Source: Treponema sp. (lineage in GTDB: Bacteria; Spirochaetota; Spirochaetia; Treponematales; Breznakiellaceae). From it: a DNA stretch of 12,585 nucleotides. The translations under genes and the position numbers were made by a program. Under the pieces are notes generated by a model. That model was not told the DNA's origin. It saw only the letters and a program-made list of their open reading frames with translations, and ran no database searches. Shown here one piece after another: positions 1 to 7,273 of the stretch; the stretch's first letter is position 1, and each line of letters begins with the position of its first letter. The DNA lies in contig JAITBO010000327.1 of assembly GCA_031283505.1 (NCBI GenBank), forward strand, positions 1 through 12,585. The letters run 5' to 3'.

Positions 1-2
1 GG

Positions 3-17
3 TTCCGGTGGACATAA
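3..17 (+). CDS. Possible 3' end of a + strand gene (partial)
   Basis: Only four codons (F-R-W-T) and a TAA at 15-17 are visible. The case rests on context: a perfect hairpin begins 7 bases after this TAA, and a second hairpin with a T-tract follows, as expected behind a + strand gene. The neighbouring frame stays open to about 162 but runs through both hairpins and is unlikely to be coding. No product can be named. Confidence 0.3.
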   Translation, partial: FRWT

Positions 18-23
18 TCCGGG

Positions 24-55
24 ACAGCGCCCGCCGCAAGGCGGGCGCTGTTTCT
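24..55 (+). terminator. Hairpin terminator, first of a tandem pair
   Basis: A perfect 12-bp stem (24-35 with 40-51) has a four-base loop of GCAA type and is followed by TTCT. The T-tract is short, but the stem is very stable and sits just after a likely stop codon. Confidence 0.65.
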
Positions 56-79
56 GTACCTTTCCCAAAAAGAAGGCCG

Positions 80-108
80 CCCTCCCCGCCGGGGAGGGTT
101 TGTTTTTT
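80..108 (+). terminator. Hairpin terminator with T-tract, second of the pair
   Basis: A perfect 8-bp GC stem (80-87 with 91-98) has a 3-base loop and is followed by TTTGTTTTTT at 99-108, a textbook intrinsic terminator for + strand transcription. On the - strand the same stem is followed a few bases later by a weaker T-rich run (TTCTTTTT). It could therefore also stop transcripts leaving the biotin operon. Confidence 0.8.
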
Positions 109-166
109 GACGACCGGGGAACCGGGGGCGTTGCGGGGGCGGAGCGCCCCGCAGAGGGGGTAGCCG

Positions 167-252
167 TAAGACTTGCTCCGGGCCAAAGGCCCTCCGCAAG
201 TCTTATACGTATATTGGAGCAAGACTGGAGGCGTAGGGGGAGGCTTCCCCCT
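167..252. repeat. Palindrome-rich intergenic element
   Basis: A 10-bp arm at 167-176 pairs perfectly with 196-205. Inside it, a 5-bp stem (180-184 with 188-192) closes a 3-base loop, separated from the outer stem by a symmetric TCC/TCC internal loop. A near copy of the arm, GGAGCAAGAC, recurs inverted at 216-225. A second hairpin with 7-bp arms lies at 235-252. Neither hairpin has a T-tract, so these are not ordinary terminators. The compact nested palindromes in a gap between gene ends look like a dispersed repeat of REP type. That is inference, because only one copy lies in the window. Confidence 0.5.
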
Positions 253-264
253 CCTGCCGGTCCG

Positions 265-993
265 TCAATATTTCAGCGTTAGGCCCCTGGACTCCAGGGC
301 GCAGGCGGTCTCGCCGGCCTTGGCTATCATCTGTTCTATCACCGGGGGAACGACCGTCAGCATCCGGGAGACGCCGCCTTTTCCGGCCCGGGCAAGGTAG
401 GCGGCGGTTACGGATTCCCAGACCTCGAAAAACCGGGGGAGAAAGCCAAGCATAAGGGAAATCCCCAGGCTCAGGCGGGGCTGTTCCAGGCGGCGGAGAA
501 GGCGCCGCATCCGGGGGGAGTTCGTTTTTTTCAGAAGGGCGGCGAAGGGGAAGCACAGGGCCCGCTCGATTTGGCTCAGAGACTCCATCAGTTCCGTCAT
601 GGTGGTAACCGAAAAGAGAAGGGCCCCGGCGGAAAAGGAGACCAGGATGGTCCCCCCGAAAAGCAGGGCTTCCCGGCATCCGGCGGCATTGAACATCGGG
701 GGATCGTAGGTAACGGATCTGAGGAGGATGATAAGCAGGATCATGATGAACAGGGACTTGCCGCCCCGCAGCAGTTCCCAGGGGCGTATTCCCGCCGACA
801 GAGCGCCGGCGGCGGCGACGGCTGCCCCGGCTGCCAGGGCGGGGAAACCCGCAAAGAAGGCGGCGGTGGAAATGCCCAGGAGGGTCAGGAGTTTCGCCCA
901 GCCGGGGAGCCGGTGAAGGGCCGAATTGCCGGGCCGGTAGGAGTAGGGGGCGCGGCGTTCCATCCCTTTCCGGTCCTTTTTTACGCGAGCCAT
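265..993 (-). CDS. bioN: Biotin ECF transporter, transmembrane subunit (EcfT/BioN, CbiQ family)
   Basis: This 242-residue membrane protein is the energy-coupling transmembrane partner that joins the ATPase to the biotin-binding BioY. Hydrophobic segments lie at about 34-67, 80-92 and 108-130. The cytoplasmic C-terminal half ends with the EcfT coupling signature: a degenerate ARA at 201-203 and ESRG at 234-237, the place of the family's Ala-Arg-Gly motifs that dock on the ATPase. The ATG at 993 overlaps the end of bioM by 13 bases and has AGGGG about 8 bases upstream. A second ATG at 963 (residue 11) is possible. It is the last gene of the bioY-bioM-bioN operon. Family assignment is firm; biotin specificity comes from the neighbour. 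Confidence 0.88.
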   Translation of the reverse strand: MARVKKDRKGMERRAPYSYRPGNSALHRLPGWAKLLTLLGISTAAFFAGFPALAAGAAVAAAGALSAGIRPWELLRGGKSLFIMILLIILLRSVTYDPPMFNAAGCREALLFGGTILVSFSAGALLFSVTTMTELMESLSQIERALCFPFAALLKKTNSPRMRRLLRRLEQPRLSLGISLMLGFLPRFFEVWESVTAAYLARAGKGGVSRMLTVVPPVIEQMIAKAGETACALESRGLTLKY

Positions 994-1766
994 GTGCAGT
1001 CCCCTACCCTATGGTATCCGTGGAGGGGGTTCCTGACCCCGTACTCCGGCCTGAGCCGGTCCAGAACTTCTTCCGGCCTGCCGTCTTCCCGCAGAACCCC
1101 CCGGTGAAGGATCACCAGCCGGTCCGCAAAGGCCAGGACTTTTTCCAGTTCATGAGTCAGGATAATGAGGGTCTTGCCGGCGGCCTTGAGGTCCCGGACG
1201 ATTTCCAGGACATGGACAACCCCCGGCCAGTCGAGGTTGGCGAAGGGTTCGTCCAGGATGAGAGTGTCGCAGCCCATGGCGATGACCCCGGCTACCGCCA
1301 GGCGGCGCTTTTCTCCTCCGGAAAGCCGCCGGGGGGGGAAGTCCCGCTTGTCCTCGATGCCCAGGGCTCTCAACGCCGCCTCCGCCCGTTCCGCTGCCTG
1401 TTCCCGGCTTAGGCCCAGGTTGCGGGGCCCAAAGGCCGCATCCTCCGCCACGGTCTCTCCCAGAATCTGGGCGTCGGCGTCCTGAAAAACCAGTCCCAGA
1501 GAAGTCCTTAGGGCGTCCCCGGCCTTTGCGAGGGGCTGTCCCCGGAACAAAACGTCCCCTTCGGAAGGGTCCATGAGTCCTGCGATGATCTTCATCAGAA
1601 TGGTCTTTCCCGAACCGTTGGATCCGGCAATGAGGAGGCATTCTCCTTCCCGGATGTCCAGGTTGAGGCCCCGCAGGGCCCGGTTCACGCCGCTCCCGCC
1701 CCGGTCATTGGCTGCGGGGAAATTCTTGGACAGTCCCCGGATGGAGAAAAGGGGGATTCCGTTCAT
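981..1766 (-). CDS. bioM: Biotin ECF transporter, ATP-binding subunit (BioM/EcfA type)
   Basis: This 261-residue ABC ATPase powers biotin uptake. In order it shows Walker A GSNGSGKT (48-55), Q-loop Gln95, signature LSGGE (148-152), Walker B LILDEP with Asp172-Glu173, D-loop NLD and switch His205. All are intact, so the protein should be active. The run FQDADAQI behind the Q-loop is typical of ECF-type ATPases (CbiO/EcfA). I chose the ATG at 1766; the codon before it is TTG (1769), another possible start. Neither has a clear Shine-Dalgarno site, so coupling to bioY, which ends 36 bases upstream, is likely. It is read between bioY and bioN. Confidence 0.92.
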   Translation of the reverse strand: MNGIPLFSIRGLSKNFPAANDRGGSGVNRALRGLNLDIREGECLLIAGSNGSGKTILMKIIAGLMDPSEGDVLFRGQPLAKAGDALRTSLGLVFQDADAQILGETVAEDAAFGPRNLGLSREQAAERAEAALRALGIEDKRDFPPRRLSGGEKRRLAVAGVIAMGCDTLILDEPFANLDWPGVVHVLEIVRDLKAAGKTLIILTHELEKVLAFADRLVILHRGVLREDGRPEEVLDRLRPEYGVRNPLHGYHRVGDCTWLA

Positions 1767-1802
1767 CAATGAATGGAGGCGGCGGCTGTTTCGGACGCGG
1801 CC

Positions 1803-2384
1803 TTAACCGCCGATCTGATCCGAGACAAGGGTCCGCAGCCTGGGGCTGATGATGACCGCCGCAGCGGTTTTTACAGCGTCCCCGATGACAAAAGGGAGGA
1901 AGCCTGCGGCAAGGGTCTGGACCCAGGTTCCGTCTATGGCATATTTGAGCCGTATAAGTCCCGGCGCATACACGATGAGGATGCCCGCGATGGCCCCCAG
2001 GATGACGCGCCACAAGGGGGACTTTGCCCCGGTCCGGGGGCGGCCCACGATGAGTCCCGCGATTATTGCCGCAAGGAGATAGCCGAACAGAAAGCCCCCG
2101 GTGGGACCCAGGAAGTGTACAAAACCCCCGGTGGCTCCGGCGAAAACCGGCGCTCCTATGGCCCCGGCGAGGAGGTAGAGGCCTACCGCAAGGCCGCCCA
2201 GGAAGGGACCCAGGATAAGCCCCGAAATGAGGGCGAAGAAATTTTGCAGGACTATGGGTACCGGAGAAAAGGGAAGAGGGATGGAGATGAAGGTCCCCGC
2301 CGCTATCAGGGCGGCAAAGAGGGCCGTCAGGGTTGTTCCGGCTATGGCTTTCCTTTTGCCGGCAACAGAGGCGCTGTTGTCCAT
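1803..2384 (-). CDS. bioY: Biotin transporter substrate-binding subunit BioY
   Basis: This 193-residue integral membrane protein is the S-component that captures biotin. Six hydrophobic segments fit the length and sequence. Family signatures are GGFVHFLGPTGGFLFGY at 86-102 and GFLPFVIGDAVK at 161-172. The ATG at 2384 is preceded by AGGAG with a 5-base spacer, the best ribosome site in the window. It is the first gene of the operon, read from the promoter at 2480-2508 with a leader of roughly 85-90 bases. With its own ATPase and transmembrane partner downstream, the system needs no shared ECF module. No biotin biosynthesis gene is seen nearby, so this is a salvage system. Confidence 0.93.
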   Translation of the reverse strand: MDNSASVAGKRKAIAGTTLTALFAALIAAGTFISIPLPFSPVPIVLQNFFALISGLILGPFLGGLAVGLYLLAGAIGAPVFAGATGGFVHFLGPTGGFLFGYLLAAIIAGLIVGRPRTGAKSPLWRVILGAIAGILIVYAPGLIRLKYAIDGTWVQTLAAGFLPFVIGDAVKTAAAVIISPRLRTLVSDQIGG

Positions 2385-2479
2385 AAAGACTCCTGTATAT
2401 TTTATTTAATGAAGGTTCTTCCGGCACGGTGGTCTATTTTTTAAAACAGTGTTCGGGCCTCCATAACATTAACAAATTC

Positions 2480-2508
2480 GATATACGTTTTTTTTATAAT
2501 TTTGTCAA
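2480..2508 (-). promoter_or_regulatory. Promoter of the bioYMN operon
   Basis: Reading the - strand, a perfect TTGACA (2503-2508) is followed after exactly 17 bases by TATATC (2480-2485). Transcription would start near 2472. A single TTGTTAA lies just downstream and resembles half of a BirA-type site, but no partner half-site is visible, so biotin control is not shown. Confidence 0.65.
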
Positions 2509-2555
2509 TACTTCGTCCAGGATATACATTGTGTCGAAAACATCGTTTACTTGTA

Positions 2556-2561
2556 TATAAT
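2556..2561 (+). promoter_or_regulatory. Likely -10 box for the + strand gene at 2675
   Basis: A perfect TATAAT sits in an AT-rich stretch about 114 bases before the TTG start at 2675. No good -35 box is found 16-18 bases upstream. Transcription would start near 2568 and give a leader of about 107 bases containing a stem-loop. It lies about 50 bases from the divergent biotin promoter. Confidence 0.4.
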
Positions 2562-2575
2562 TGCCGCAAAAGGCT

Positions 2576-2605
2576 GCCCTATGCCGAACCGCCGGGTTCG
2601 AGGGC
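2576..2605 (+). other. Stem-loop in the leader of the 2675 gene
   Basis: CGAACC (2585-2590) pairs with GGTTCG (2595-2600) around a 4-base loop. GCCCT (2576-2580) pairs with AGGGC (2601-2605), leaving a 4-base bulge (2581-2584). The rest of 2606-2674 shows only weak pairing. Nothing matches a riboswitch family I can name. The rest of the intergenic region 2385-2674 holds two divergent promoters and no gene I can support. Confidence 0.4.
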
Positions 2606-2674
2606 GCATTGAATAACTCTGTCCGCATTGACGGGCACGCGGGCAAAGGCTATGTTTAATTACAGAGAAAAACC

Positions 2675-4069
2675 TTGAAAAAAATCCCTTTTTGCCTAAC
2701 CTTTCTTCTTTTTCCCTTGTTGTTATGGGCGGCGGACAATACGGCGGCGTTACCCCTTTCTTTTCCAGGAGCGGAACTCGTCCGTTTTCTCCGGGAAGAA
2801 GGATACGATGTTGAAGAATTGCCTCCGCCGGAATACGGGGGAAGCGGCGGCTCTCTGCTGGTGGTTCTCCCGGCCCCGGAAACCGGGGAAGGGGCGGAGG
2901 AGGCGGAAGCCTCCCCTTCTCCGGACATTTTCATCCTGGGTGTGCCCGTTTCGTATGCAGCGAAGGAGGCTTCCGGAAAGTTCCCTTTCGCCGTCGAGAC
3001 GGCCCTTTCTTTCCTCAAAACGGCAAGGGAAAATCCCTTGGACAAGCGGGCCGCCGCCGCCTTTTTGGAGGGCGGGGAGGGAGACTTCCGGGGGCTTGAC
3101 GACCTTGCAGCCTCCCTGGATTACCCGGAAAACGCCGTCCTCGTGTACCTGGACTTGGCTGCCCCTCCGAAGGAAATCGTGATACATCACGGGGTGCGGA
3201 ACGGCATAGCGCCTCTGGCCATGGTACGGCCCCTTCCCGGGGTTTTGGAAAAACGGGGCATACCCTATACCTTTGGCGTACGTTCCCACGAGCTTTACAA
3301 CCTGGGCCTTGCGGAAGGTCCGGCGGTCCTCGAATATGCCCATCGTCTGGAGACGCCGGCCCTTTTGCTTACCGCCGCCGGGACTGCTCCCGGAGCCGGG
3401 GGCGTTCTCCCGGAAACCCTGGCGGAAGCCTTAGTTGAATATGCCGCCGCCGTCCGGTGGAAAACCGGCGGCATGGATACCCATTATTCCCTCTTTGCCT
3501 ACGGCGACCATATTTTTTTCCTGTCCGAAAGGCTGACCATCATCCTGATCCTGATCCTCCTCCTGGCGGGAACAGGGATAGCCCTCCGCATCCGGCATTT
3601 CCTGCCGCTCCGCCGTACAGGGGAGCTTCCCGGCGAAAACACCGCAGCCTCCCGGCAATCCGGGCCGGAGAAACCGCCCCATCCCGGCCCATGGTCAGAC
3701 CCCTGCGGCCATATCGCGGTATTCCTAGCCATCCTGGGGATATTGGGAGGGACCTTCCTGAATTTAAGCTGTGCCCCGGCCTTCATCTGGGTACTGGCCT
3801 TTACCATCCTTGGGGCCGCCCTGGACTTTGCCCCGGCGGTGTTCATCTGCGCCCTCCTCTCCCCCTTCAAAGGCGCGGAAACGATATTCCAGACTCTGAA
3901 GGGCGGGGCCTTCACCGGCCTTCCGGAATCCGTAAGTCCGGGGATTTATCTGCTCCCCGTCTTGCTGGTCCTGCCCTTCCTGCTCCTGGTCATCCGGGGG
4001 ATTATCCTGATTGTCGAAAAAAAACACAGCCGGGTTTCGCCCGAAGAACTTGAGAAGTCGGGGCTTTAG
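2675..4069 (+). CDS. Exported membrane protein of unknown function
   Basis: I do not recognise this 464-residue protein. It starts at a TTG (2675) with no strong ribosome site; the nearby ATG at 2652 is out of frame. A signal peptide (MKKIPFCLTFLLFPLLLWAA) is followed by a soluble domain at about 25-285, presumably outside the cytoplasm. Its alternating hydrophobic strands and helices suggest an alpha/beta fold. Then come membrane spans at about 287-305, 346-364, 368-394 and 424-447, with a basic proline-rich loop at 306-345. The layout (exported domain, then a span bundle) could suit a membrane-anchored peptidase-like protein, but no metal-binding or catalytic signature is visible. It stands alone, divergent from bioY and convergent with the lipoprotein gene 27 bases downstream. 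Confidence 0.75.
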   Translation: MKKIPFCLTFLLFPLLLWAADNTAALPLSFPGAELVRFLREEGYDVEELPPPEYGGSGGSLLVVLPAPETGEGAEEAEASPSPDIFILGVPVSYAAKEASGKFPFAVETALSFLKTARENPLDKRAAAAFLEGGEGDFRGLDDLAASLDYPENAVLVYLDLAAPPKEIVIHHGVRNGIAPLAMVRPLPGVLEKRGIPYTFGVRSHELYNLGLAEGPAVLEYAHRLETPALLLTAAGTAPGAGGVLPETLAEALVEYAAAVRWKTGGMDTHYSLFAYGDHIFFLSERLTIILILILLLAGTGIALRIRHFLPLRRTGELPGENTAASRQSGPEKPPHPGPWSDPCGHIAVFLAILGILGGTFLNLSCAPAFIWVLAFTILGAALDFAPAVFICALLSPFKGAETIFQTLKGGAFTGLPESVSPGIYLLPVLLVLPFLLLVIRGIILIVEKKHSRVSPEELEKSGL

Positions 4070-4088
4070 TTCATTAAGCCGGGAAGCC

Positions 4089-4106
4089 GGGGCTGTTCAA
4101 AGCCCC
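4089..4106. terminator. Weak hairpin between convergent genes
   Basis: GGGGCT (4089-4094) pairs with AGCCCC (4101-4106) across a 6-base loop, covering the stop codon of the - strand lipoprotein gene. Neither side has a T-tract, so it is at best a partial, bidirectional stop for the two gene ends facing each other here. Confidence 0.25.
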
Positions 4107-4762
4107 CAAAGGATTTCCAAATAGAGCGGCCCCTCAAAGAGGAGTATCTCCCCTATGGGTGCGGAAAAGGAAGACCTGTTGCCCCCGGAGAGTTCCCAAC
4201 CCTCAGGCGGCGCAAGTGGACGGCCCTCCCCGTCCGCAAGGGCAAGCTCCGCCCCGGCGGGCAGGGAAAAGCTCATGGTAAGGAAATAACCTTGGGAAGC
4301 CGCAGAGACCAGTTCCCCAAGCTCCGGATCAATCCGCCCGCCGCCTGCCGCCAGCAAAAGGGAGAGGCGGTTCCGGCCATTTTCCCGGGACAGGGAAGCC
4401 CGTTGCCCGGAAGCATCCAGAAAACGGATAAGGGCGCCGGTATCCGCGAAGTCCAGGGTGACACGGTTCACAAGGTCCTTCCCTTCGACAGCGGACTTGA
4501 AAGATTTCAGAGCCATGCCGGGAATCCTGGCGGCGGTACGTTCAAAGTCGACCTTCCCCACCGGAACGGGAGGCCACTCTTCGTTGCCGTCCTGCCTGCC
4601 CAGGGATTCCAGTTCACGGGAAAGCCGGTATTCAAGTTTAATAATCCCGGAACCGTCGCGGCGCAGGGTGATTTCAGAGCTAATCCCCATGCAGGAGCCC
4701 AGAACGCCCAGCGAGAGGGCCGCCGCAAAAACAACCGGCAAAAAATATCGTGTCATGCTCAT
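4097..4762 (-). CDS. Putative lipoprotein, unknown function
   Basis: From the ATG at 4762 this is 221 residues. An upstream reading to 4822 is open, but the 4762 start gives a clean signal peptide (MSMTRYFLPVVFAAALSLGV) with lipobox L-G-S-C (Cys24). It also has GGAAGAG just upstream, and begins one base after the preceding gene's stop. A second ATG lies at 4756. The mature part begins EITLRRDGSGIIKLEYRLS, a beta-rich opening seen in lipoproteins of DUF3153/LppM type, but the match is too weak to name the family. It is the last gene of the operon running from 9089. Probably a periplasm-facing or surface lipoprotein. Confidence 0.75.
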   Translation of the reverse strand: MSMTRYFLPVVFAAALSLGVLGSCMGISSEITLRRDGSGIIKLEYRLSRELESLGRQDGNEEWPPVPVGKVDFERTAARIPGMALKSFKSAVEGKDLVNRVTLDFADTGALIRFLDASGQRASLSRENGRNRLSLLLAAGGGRIDPELGELVSAASQGYFLTMSFSLPAGAELALADGEGRPLAPPEGWELSGGNRSSFSAPIGEILLFEGPLYLEILWGL

Positions 4763-4763
4763 G

Positions 4764-5051
4764 CTAAAACTCTTCCGAATAAATCCGCATATCCTGAATA
4801 CGGACAGGCGTCTCATCTTCAATCATTTTGAAGGCTTTGTTCAATACCGTTTCCCCAAACTCACGGGAATTGGAAACCAGGGCGCCGCCTATGTGGGCAA
4901 AGGTAAGGGAATCCTGCAAATCCACTTCGGCAACGCTCATATGGAAACGGCGCTGAAGCTTGTCCCGCAGGGAACGGATGATGCACCGTTTGTCCTTTAG
5001 GCTTTCCGCGCCGGGAATTTCAAATATCATCTGGATCATCGAAATTATCAT
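4764..5051 (-). CDS. DUF503 (YlxP-like) family protein
   Basis: This 95-residue protein matches the DUF503 pattern: a first strand, then IPGAESLKDKRCIIRSLRDKL (here residues 12-32), then VAEVD and an alternating strand-helix end. The family is a small ferredoxin-like fold, related in shape to RbfA. In many bacteria it lies in the nusA-infB-rbfA cluster, which suggests a ribosome or RNA role, but no function is proven. Here it sits between two lipoprotein genes. I chose ATG 5051 over the TTG at 5060 because it fits the usual family start and has AAGGA 9 bases upstream. That site lies at the end of the TPR gene, which stops 12 bases before. Confidence 0.85.
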   Translation of the reverse strand: MIISMIQMIFEIPGAESLKDKRCIIRSLRDKLQRRFHMSVAEVDLQDSLTFAHIGGALVSNSREFGETVLNKAFKMIEDETPVRIQDMRIYSEEF

Positions 5052-5063
5052 AAGCGGCAATCC

Positions 5064-6158
5064 TTAACTCTCACCGGGCACGTCCGTCCCTCCGCTCTCC
5101 ACGCCGCCTTCCGGCGCTTCCCCGGAAAGTTTTTCACCTTCCGCGCCGCTTCCTGCGCCGCTCCCCGCGCCGCTCCCTGCGCCTTCACCTTCCGCAGCCG
5201 GGGTCTCCGCTTTTTCCTTCGTGGTGTTGAGGTTGTGAATGAGCCGCCGGATTTCGTCTTTCCGGGCATCGGAAATTCCGGACTCTTCCGTCAGCTTTTC
5301 CAGAGCTTCCACATCGGAAAAACCGTCGGTCACCGCCAGGGTAAGCTCGTTTATGCCCTCCTCGCTCTCCGGGTCGGCTATCAGGAGCAGCCGCCCCAGA
5401 GTAAAGCGGATACCGGGCTTGCTGAGGGCCGGGGGCTTGCCGTCCTTGGAGGCGGCGGGACCCTGGGGCAGGGCGTCGAGCAATGTCCGGTATTCTTCCA
5501 GCGCTTTGGCGTAGAATTCCCCCTGTTCCAAAACCTGGGCGTATTCATACCGGACCTGGTTGTCCGAATTCCCCTGGAGCCACTTGCTGTAGGTATCCAC
5601 CGCCTCGATCTTGTTCAAGGCTTTTTGGGACCGGGCGAGAAGGAGAAAGGCGTCTTTGTTGTCCTCCAGGGTGAACTGATATTTCAGGAGGACCTCCTCC
5701 GCCTTTTCGTACTTTTCCATGGCAAAAAGCACCAGGGCATGGTTGTAACCGTCGTCGGCGCTCTCCGGAACCATGGCCAAAACCCGTTCATAGAGGGCGT
5801 CCGCTTTTTCAAGCTCGCCGGTTTTTATCCGGGTATAGGCTGCGGCTTTCAGGGCCAGTATGTTTTCGCCGTCTTTTTCGAGAATACGGTCGAAAAACCC
5901 GGCGGCCTCCTCGTAACGCCCGGTCTCAAAGGCGATGCGGCCCAGATTGTATTCCGACGCGGCCTTGGTCTTATCCATGGACCGGGCCCGGTTCAGCCAC
6001 TTTTCCGCCTCCTCGTACTTGCCCAGTTCAAAGTAGGCCATCCCTATGGAAAAATACTCCTCCGCGCTGATCCCCATACGGGAAACACAGGAAGAAAACC
6101 AGCATACAGCCGGGACGATCAGGAACACAAAAAAATGAAGGAACGGGCGGAGCTTCAC
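5064..6158 (-). CDS. TPR-repeat lipoprotein
   Basis: This 364-residue protein has a signal peptide with lipobox F-S-S-C (Cys24), of the relaxed spirochaete kind. Six or so tetratricopeptide repeats follow at about 32-232; the clearest are [20 protein letters not shown] and [19 protein letters not shown] helical segment (250-312) comes next, then a low-complexity acidic tail with GSGA repeats (323-364). TPR lipoproteins act as protein-docking scaffolds, usually in envelope assembly. The partner is unknown. The start is a GTG that overlaps the upstream TGA by GTGA, so translation is probably coupled to the phosphoribosyltransferase gene. It is followed after 12 bases by the DUF503 gene. Confidence 0.88.
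   Translation of the reverse strand: MKLRPFLHFFVFLIVPAVCWFSSCVSRMGISAEEYFSIGMAYFELGKYEEAEKWLNRARSMDKTKAASEYNLGRIAFETGRYEEAAGFFDRILEKDGENILALKAAAYTRIKTGELEKADALYERVLAMVPESADDGYNHALVLFAMEKYEKAEEVLLKYQFTLEDNKDAFLLLARSQKALNKIEAVDTYSKWLQGNSDNQVRYEYAQVLEQGEFYAKALEEYRTLLDALPQGPAASKDGKPPALSKPGIRFTLGRLLLIADPESEEGINELTLAVTDGFSDVEALEKLTEESGISDARKDEIRRLIHNLNTTKEKAETPAAEGEGAGSGAGSGAGSGAEGEKLSGEAPEGGVESGGTDVPGES
5143..5183. repeat. 12-bp tandem repeat in the TPR lipoprotein tail
   Basis: Three units of GCGCCGCTYCCY (5143-5154, 5155-5166, 5167-5178) and a partial fourth encode repeated Gly-Ser-Gly-Ala. The unit length is a multiple of three, so copy-number changes would alter the tail length without breaking the frame. 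Confidence 0.75.
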
Positions 6159-7225
6159 TTTTGGGTCCCCAGAACCGTTTCCTCGATTTCCCGGATCTGA
6201 GCCCGGTAAAGCCGGGCGATATTGGAGCCGTAATCGGCGATAAGCTGAATGATATTCCGGGGAGCTTCCTCCACATCCCGGCCATTGATGCGGTCGCCGG
6301 CATCCCCCAGACCGGGCAGAATGTACGCCGACTGGTTCAGCACCGGGTCCATCCAGAGGGTATAAACCTTGCAGTTCTCCAGGGCCCGCACCACCCGGAG
6401 GGCCCCTTTCAGGGCGGAAATAACGTTGAAAAACTGAACCGACCGGGGCTTGATCCCCTGATCGATAAGGTACTTGACAACCGTAACGAGGCTTCCGCCG
6501 GTGGCGTTCATGGGGTCCGCAAAGATCAGGTCCCTGCCGTCAAGCTGCTCCAGGTCGAAGAAGGACCGGTCAAGGTCCAGGATATACTCCATGTCGTTTT
6601 CGGACCTCGAATCGTCGCGCCTGATCCTGAACAAGGCGAAAGGGGTCGCATAGCCGTGGGAAGAATATTCCTGTATTTCCTTAGACATGATCATGGAAGG
6701 CAGAAGCGCCCCGCGCAGCATGACGCACATCACGGTATTTTCGATTTGGGCGTCTATATTGGGGATCTTGTGAACCGCGTAATTCTGCACCGGAACGTTC
6801 ACCGGGGTCTTCACGATAAGATAGTTCTTGTTGACCCCGAGGGTTCCGCCGAAAGCCAGCTTAAAAAGCATCTCATAGGCCCGCTGTATGTAATAGACGA
6901 ACTCCTCCCGTTCGGTCCGTATATCCCTCAGCTTGGCGATAAGGCGGGACGCTTCGGCGTGGTTTTCGTCGGGGGTCAAAAAAGAATAGACGTTGATCCC
7001 CGGCTCCTTCTTGCATATCTCCTGCATCAGGTCCCCCATCTCGTTGTAGAGCCCGACCAGGGCGTCTTCTTCCCGCCTGCGCTCCTCCTCCGAGTTGGTG
7101 GTGGAAAGTATGCTGAAACAAGCCATCACTTCCCGGTACACCCTGTCCATTCGGGACAGATTCACCTTGTCCGCATCGCTCAGATAACCGTCCAGGGCTT
7201 CCGCCTTTAGAATCACGTTATTCAT
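6155..7225 (-). CDS. upp: Uracil phosphoribosyltransferase-like protein with N-terminal extension
   Basis: The C-terminal 210 residues carry the enzyme that makes UMP from uracil and PRPP. The PRPP loop is [10 protein letters not shown] (236-245), and the uracil-binding loop is [11 protein letters not shown] (302-312). [13 protein letters not shown] (168-180) fits the substrate-side strand and helix. Known Upp enzymes are about 210 residues; this one has 356. The extra first 130 residues are mostly helical and charged (for example [20 protein letters not shown]), and I recognise no domain there. The ATG at 7225 has no Shine-Dalgarno site; a weak -10-like TAGTAT ends 7 bases before it. It overlaps the TPR gene by 4 bases. 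Pyrimidine salvage is likely, but the divergent first half leaves room for another role. Confidence 0.82.
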   Translation of the reverse strand: MNNVILKAEALDGYLSDADKVNLSRMDRVYREVMACFSILSTTNSEEERRREEDALVGLYNEMGDLMQEICKKEPGINVYSFLTPDENHAEASRLIAKLRDIRTEREEFVYYIQRAYEMLFKLAFGGTLGVNKNYLIVKTPVNVPVQNYAVHKIPNIDAQIENTVMCVMLRGALLPSMIMSKEIQEYSSHGYATPFALFRIRRDDSRSENDMEYILDLDRSFFDLEQLDGRDLIFADPMNATGGSLVTVVKYLIDQGIKPRSVQFFNVISALKGALRVVRALENCKVYTLWMDPVLNQSAYILPGLGDAGDRINGRDVEEAPRNIIQLIADYGSNIARLYRAQIREIEETVLGTQK

Positions 7226-7236
7226 ACCGAAAATAC

Positions 7237-7273
7237 TACACCATCCCCGCCGGATGTTCCAGAGGACGGTGTA
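7237..7273 (-). promoter_or_regulatory. Hairpin in front of the phosphoribosyltransferase gene
   Basis: TACACCATCC (7237-7246) pairs with GGACGGTGTA (7264-7273) over 10 bp with one G-T pair and a 17-base loop. On the - strand it is followed by GTATTTT, a short T-rich run. The gap between the DUF445 and phosphoribosyltransferase genes is 77 bases, the largest in the operon. This could be a weak terminator or attenuator separating the two halves. A weak promoter (TGGAAC, 17 bases, TAGTAT at 7233-7238) overlaps it. Confidence 0.35.

Noticed and set aside
2..161. Open + strand frame from the left edge through the hairpins
   Set aside because: It reads through two terminator-like hairpins and gives a low-complexity product.
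1705..2444. Open frames on both strands overlapping bioY and the start of bioM
   Set aside because: BioY and BioM motifs fix the true frames; the others give proline-, arginine- and glycine-rich translations typical of shadow frames.
2562..2640. tRNA-like piece containing GGGTTCGAGGG
   Set aside because: No acceptor stem, D arm or anticodon arm can be folded around it.
2385..2674. Biotin repressor (BirA) operator or a known riboswitch (c-di-GMP, cobalamin)
   Set aside because: Only one TTGTTAA half-site is present, and the GCAAAGGC-like string lacks the other conserved parts of a c-di-GMP riboswitch.
5235..6200. Long + strand open frame (321 codons) opposite the TPR lipoprotein
   Set aside because: Shadow of the real TPR gene; the translation has no domain and no ribosome site or promoter was found.
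6161..7210. Long + strand open frame (349 codons) opposite the phosphoribosyltransferase gene
   Set aside because: It mirrors a gene with clear family motifs, has no recognisable domain, and is explained by GC-rich codon bias keeping the opposite frame open.
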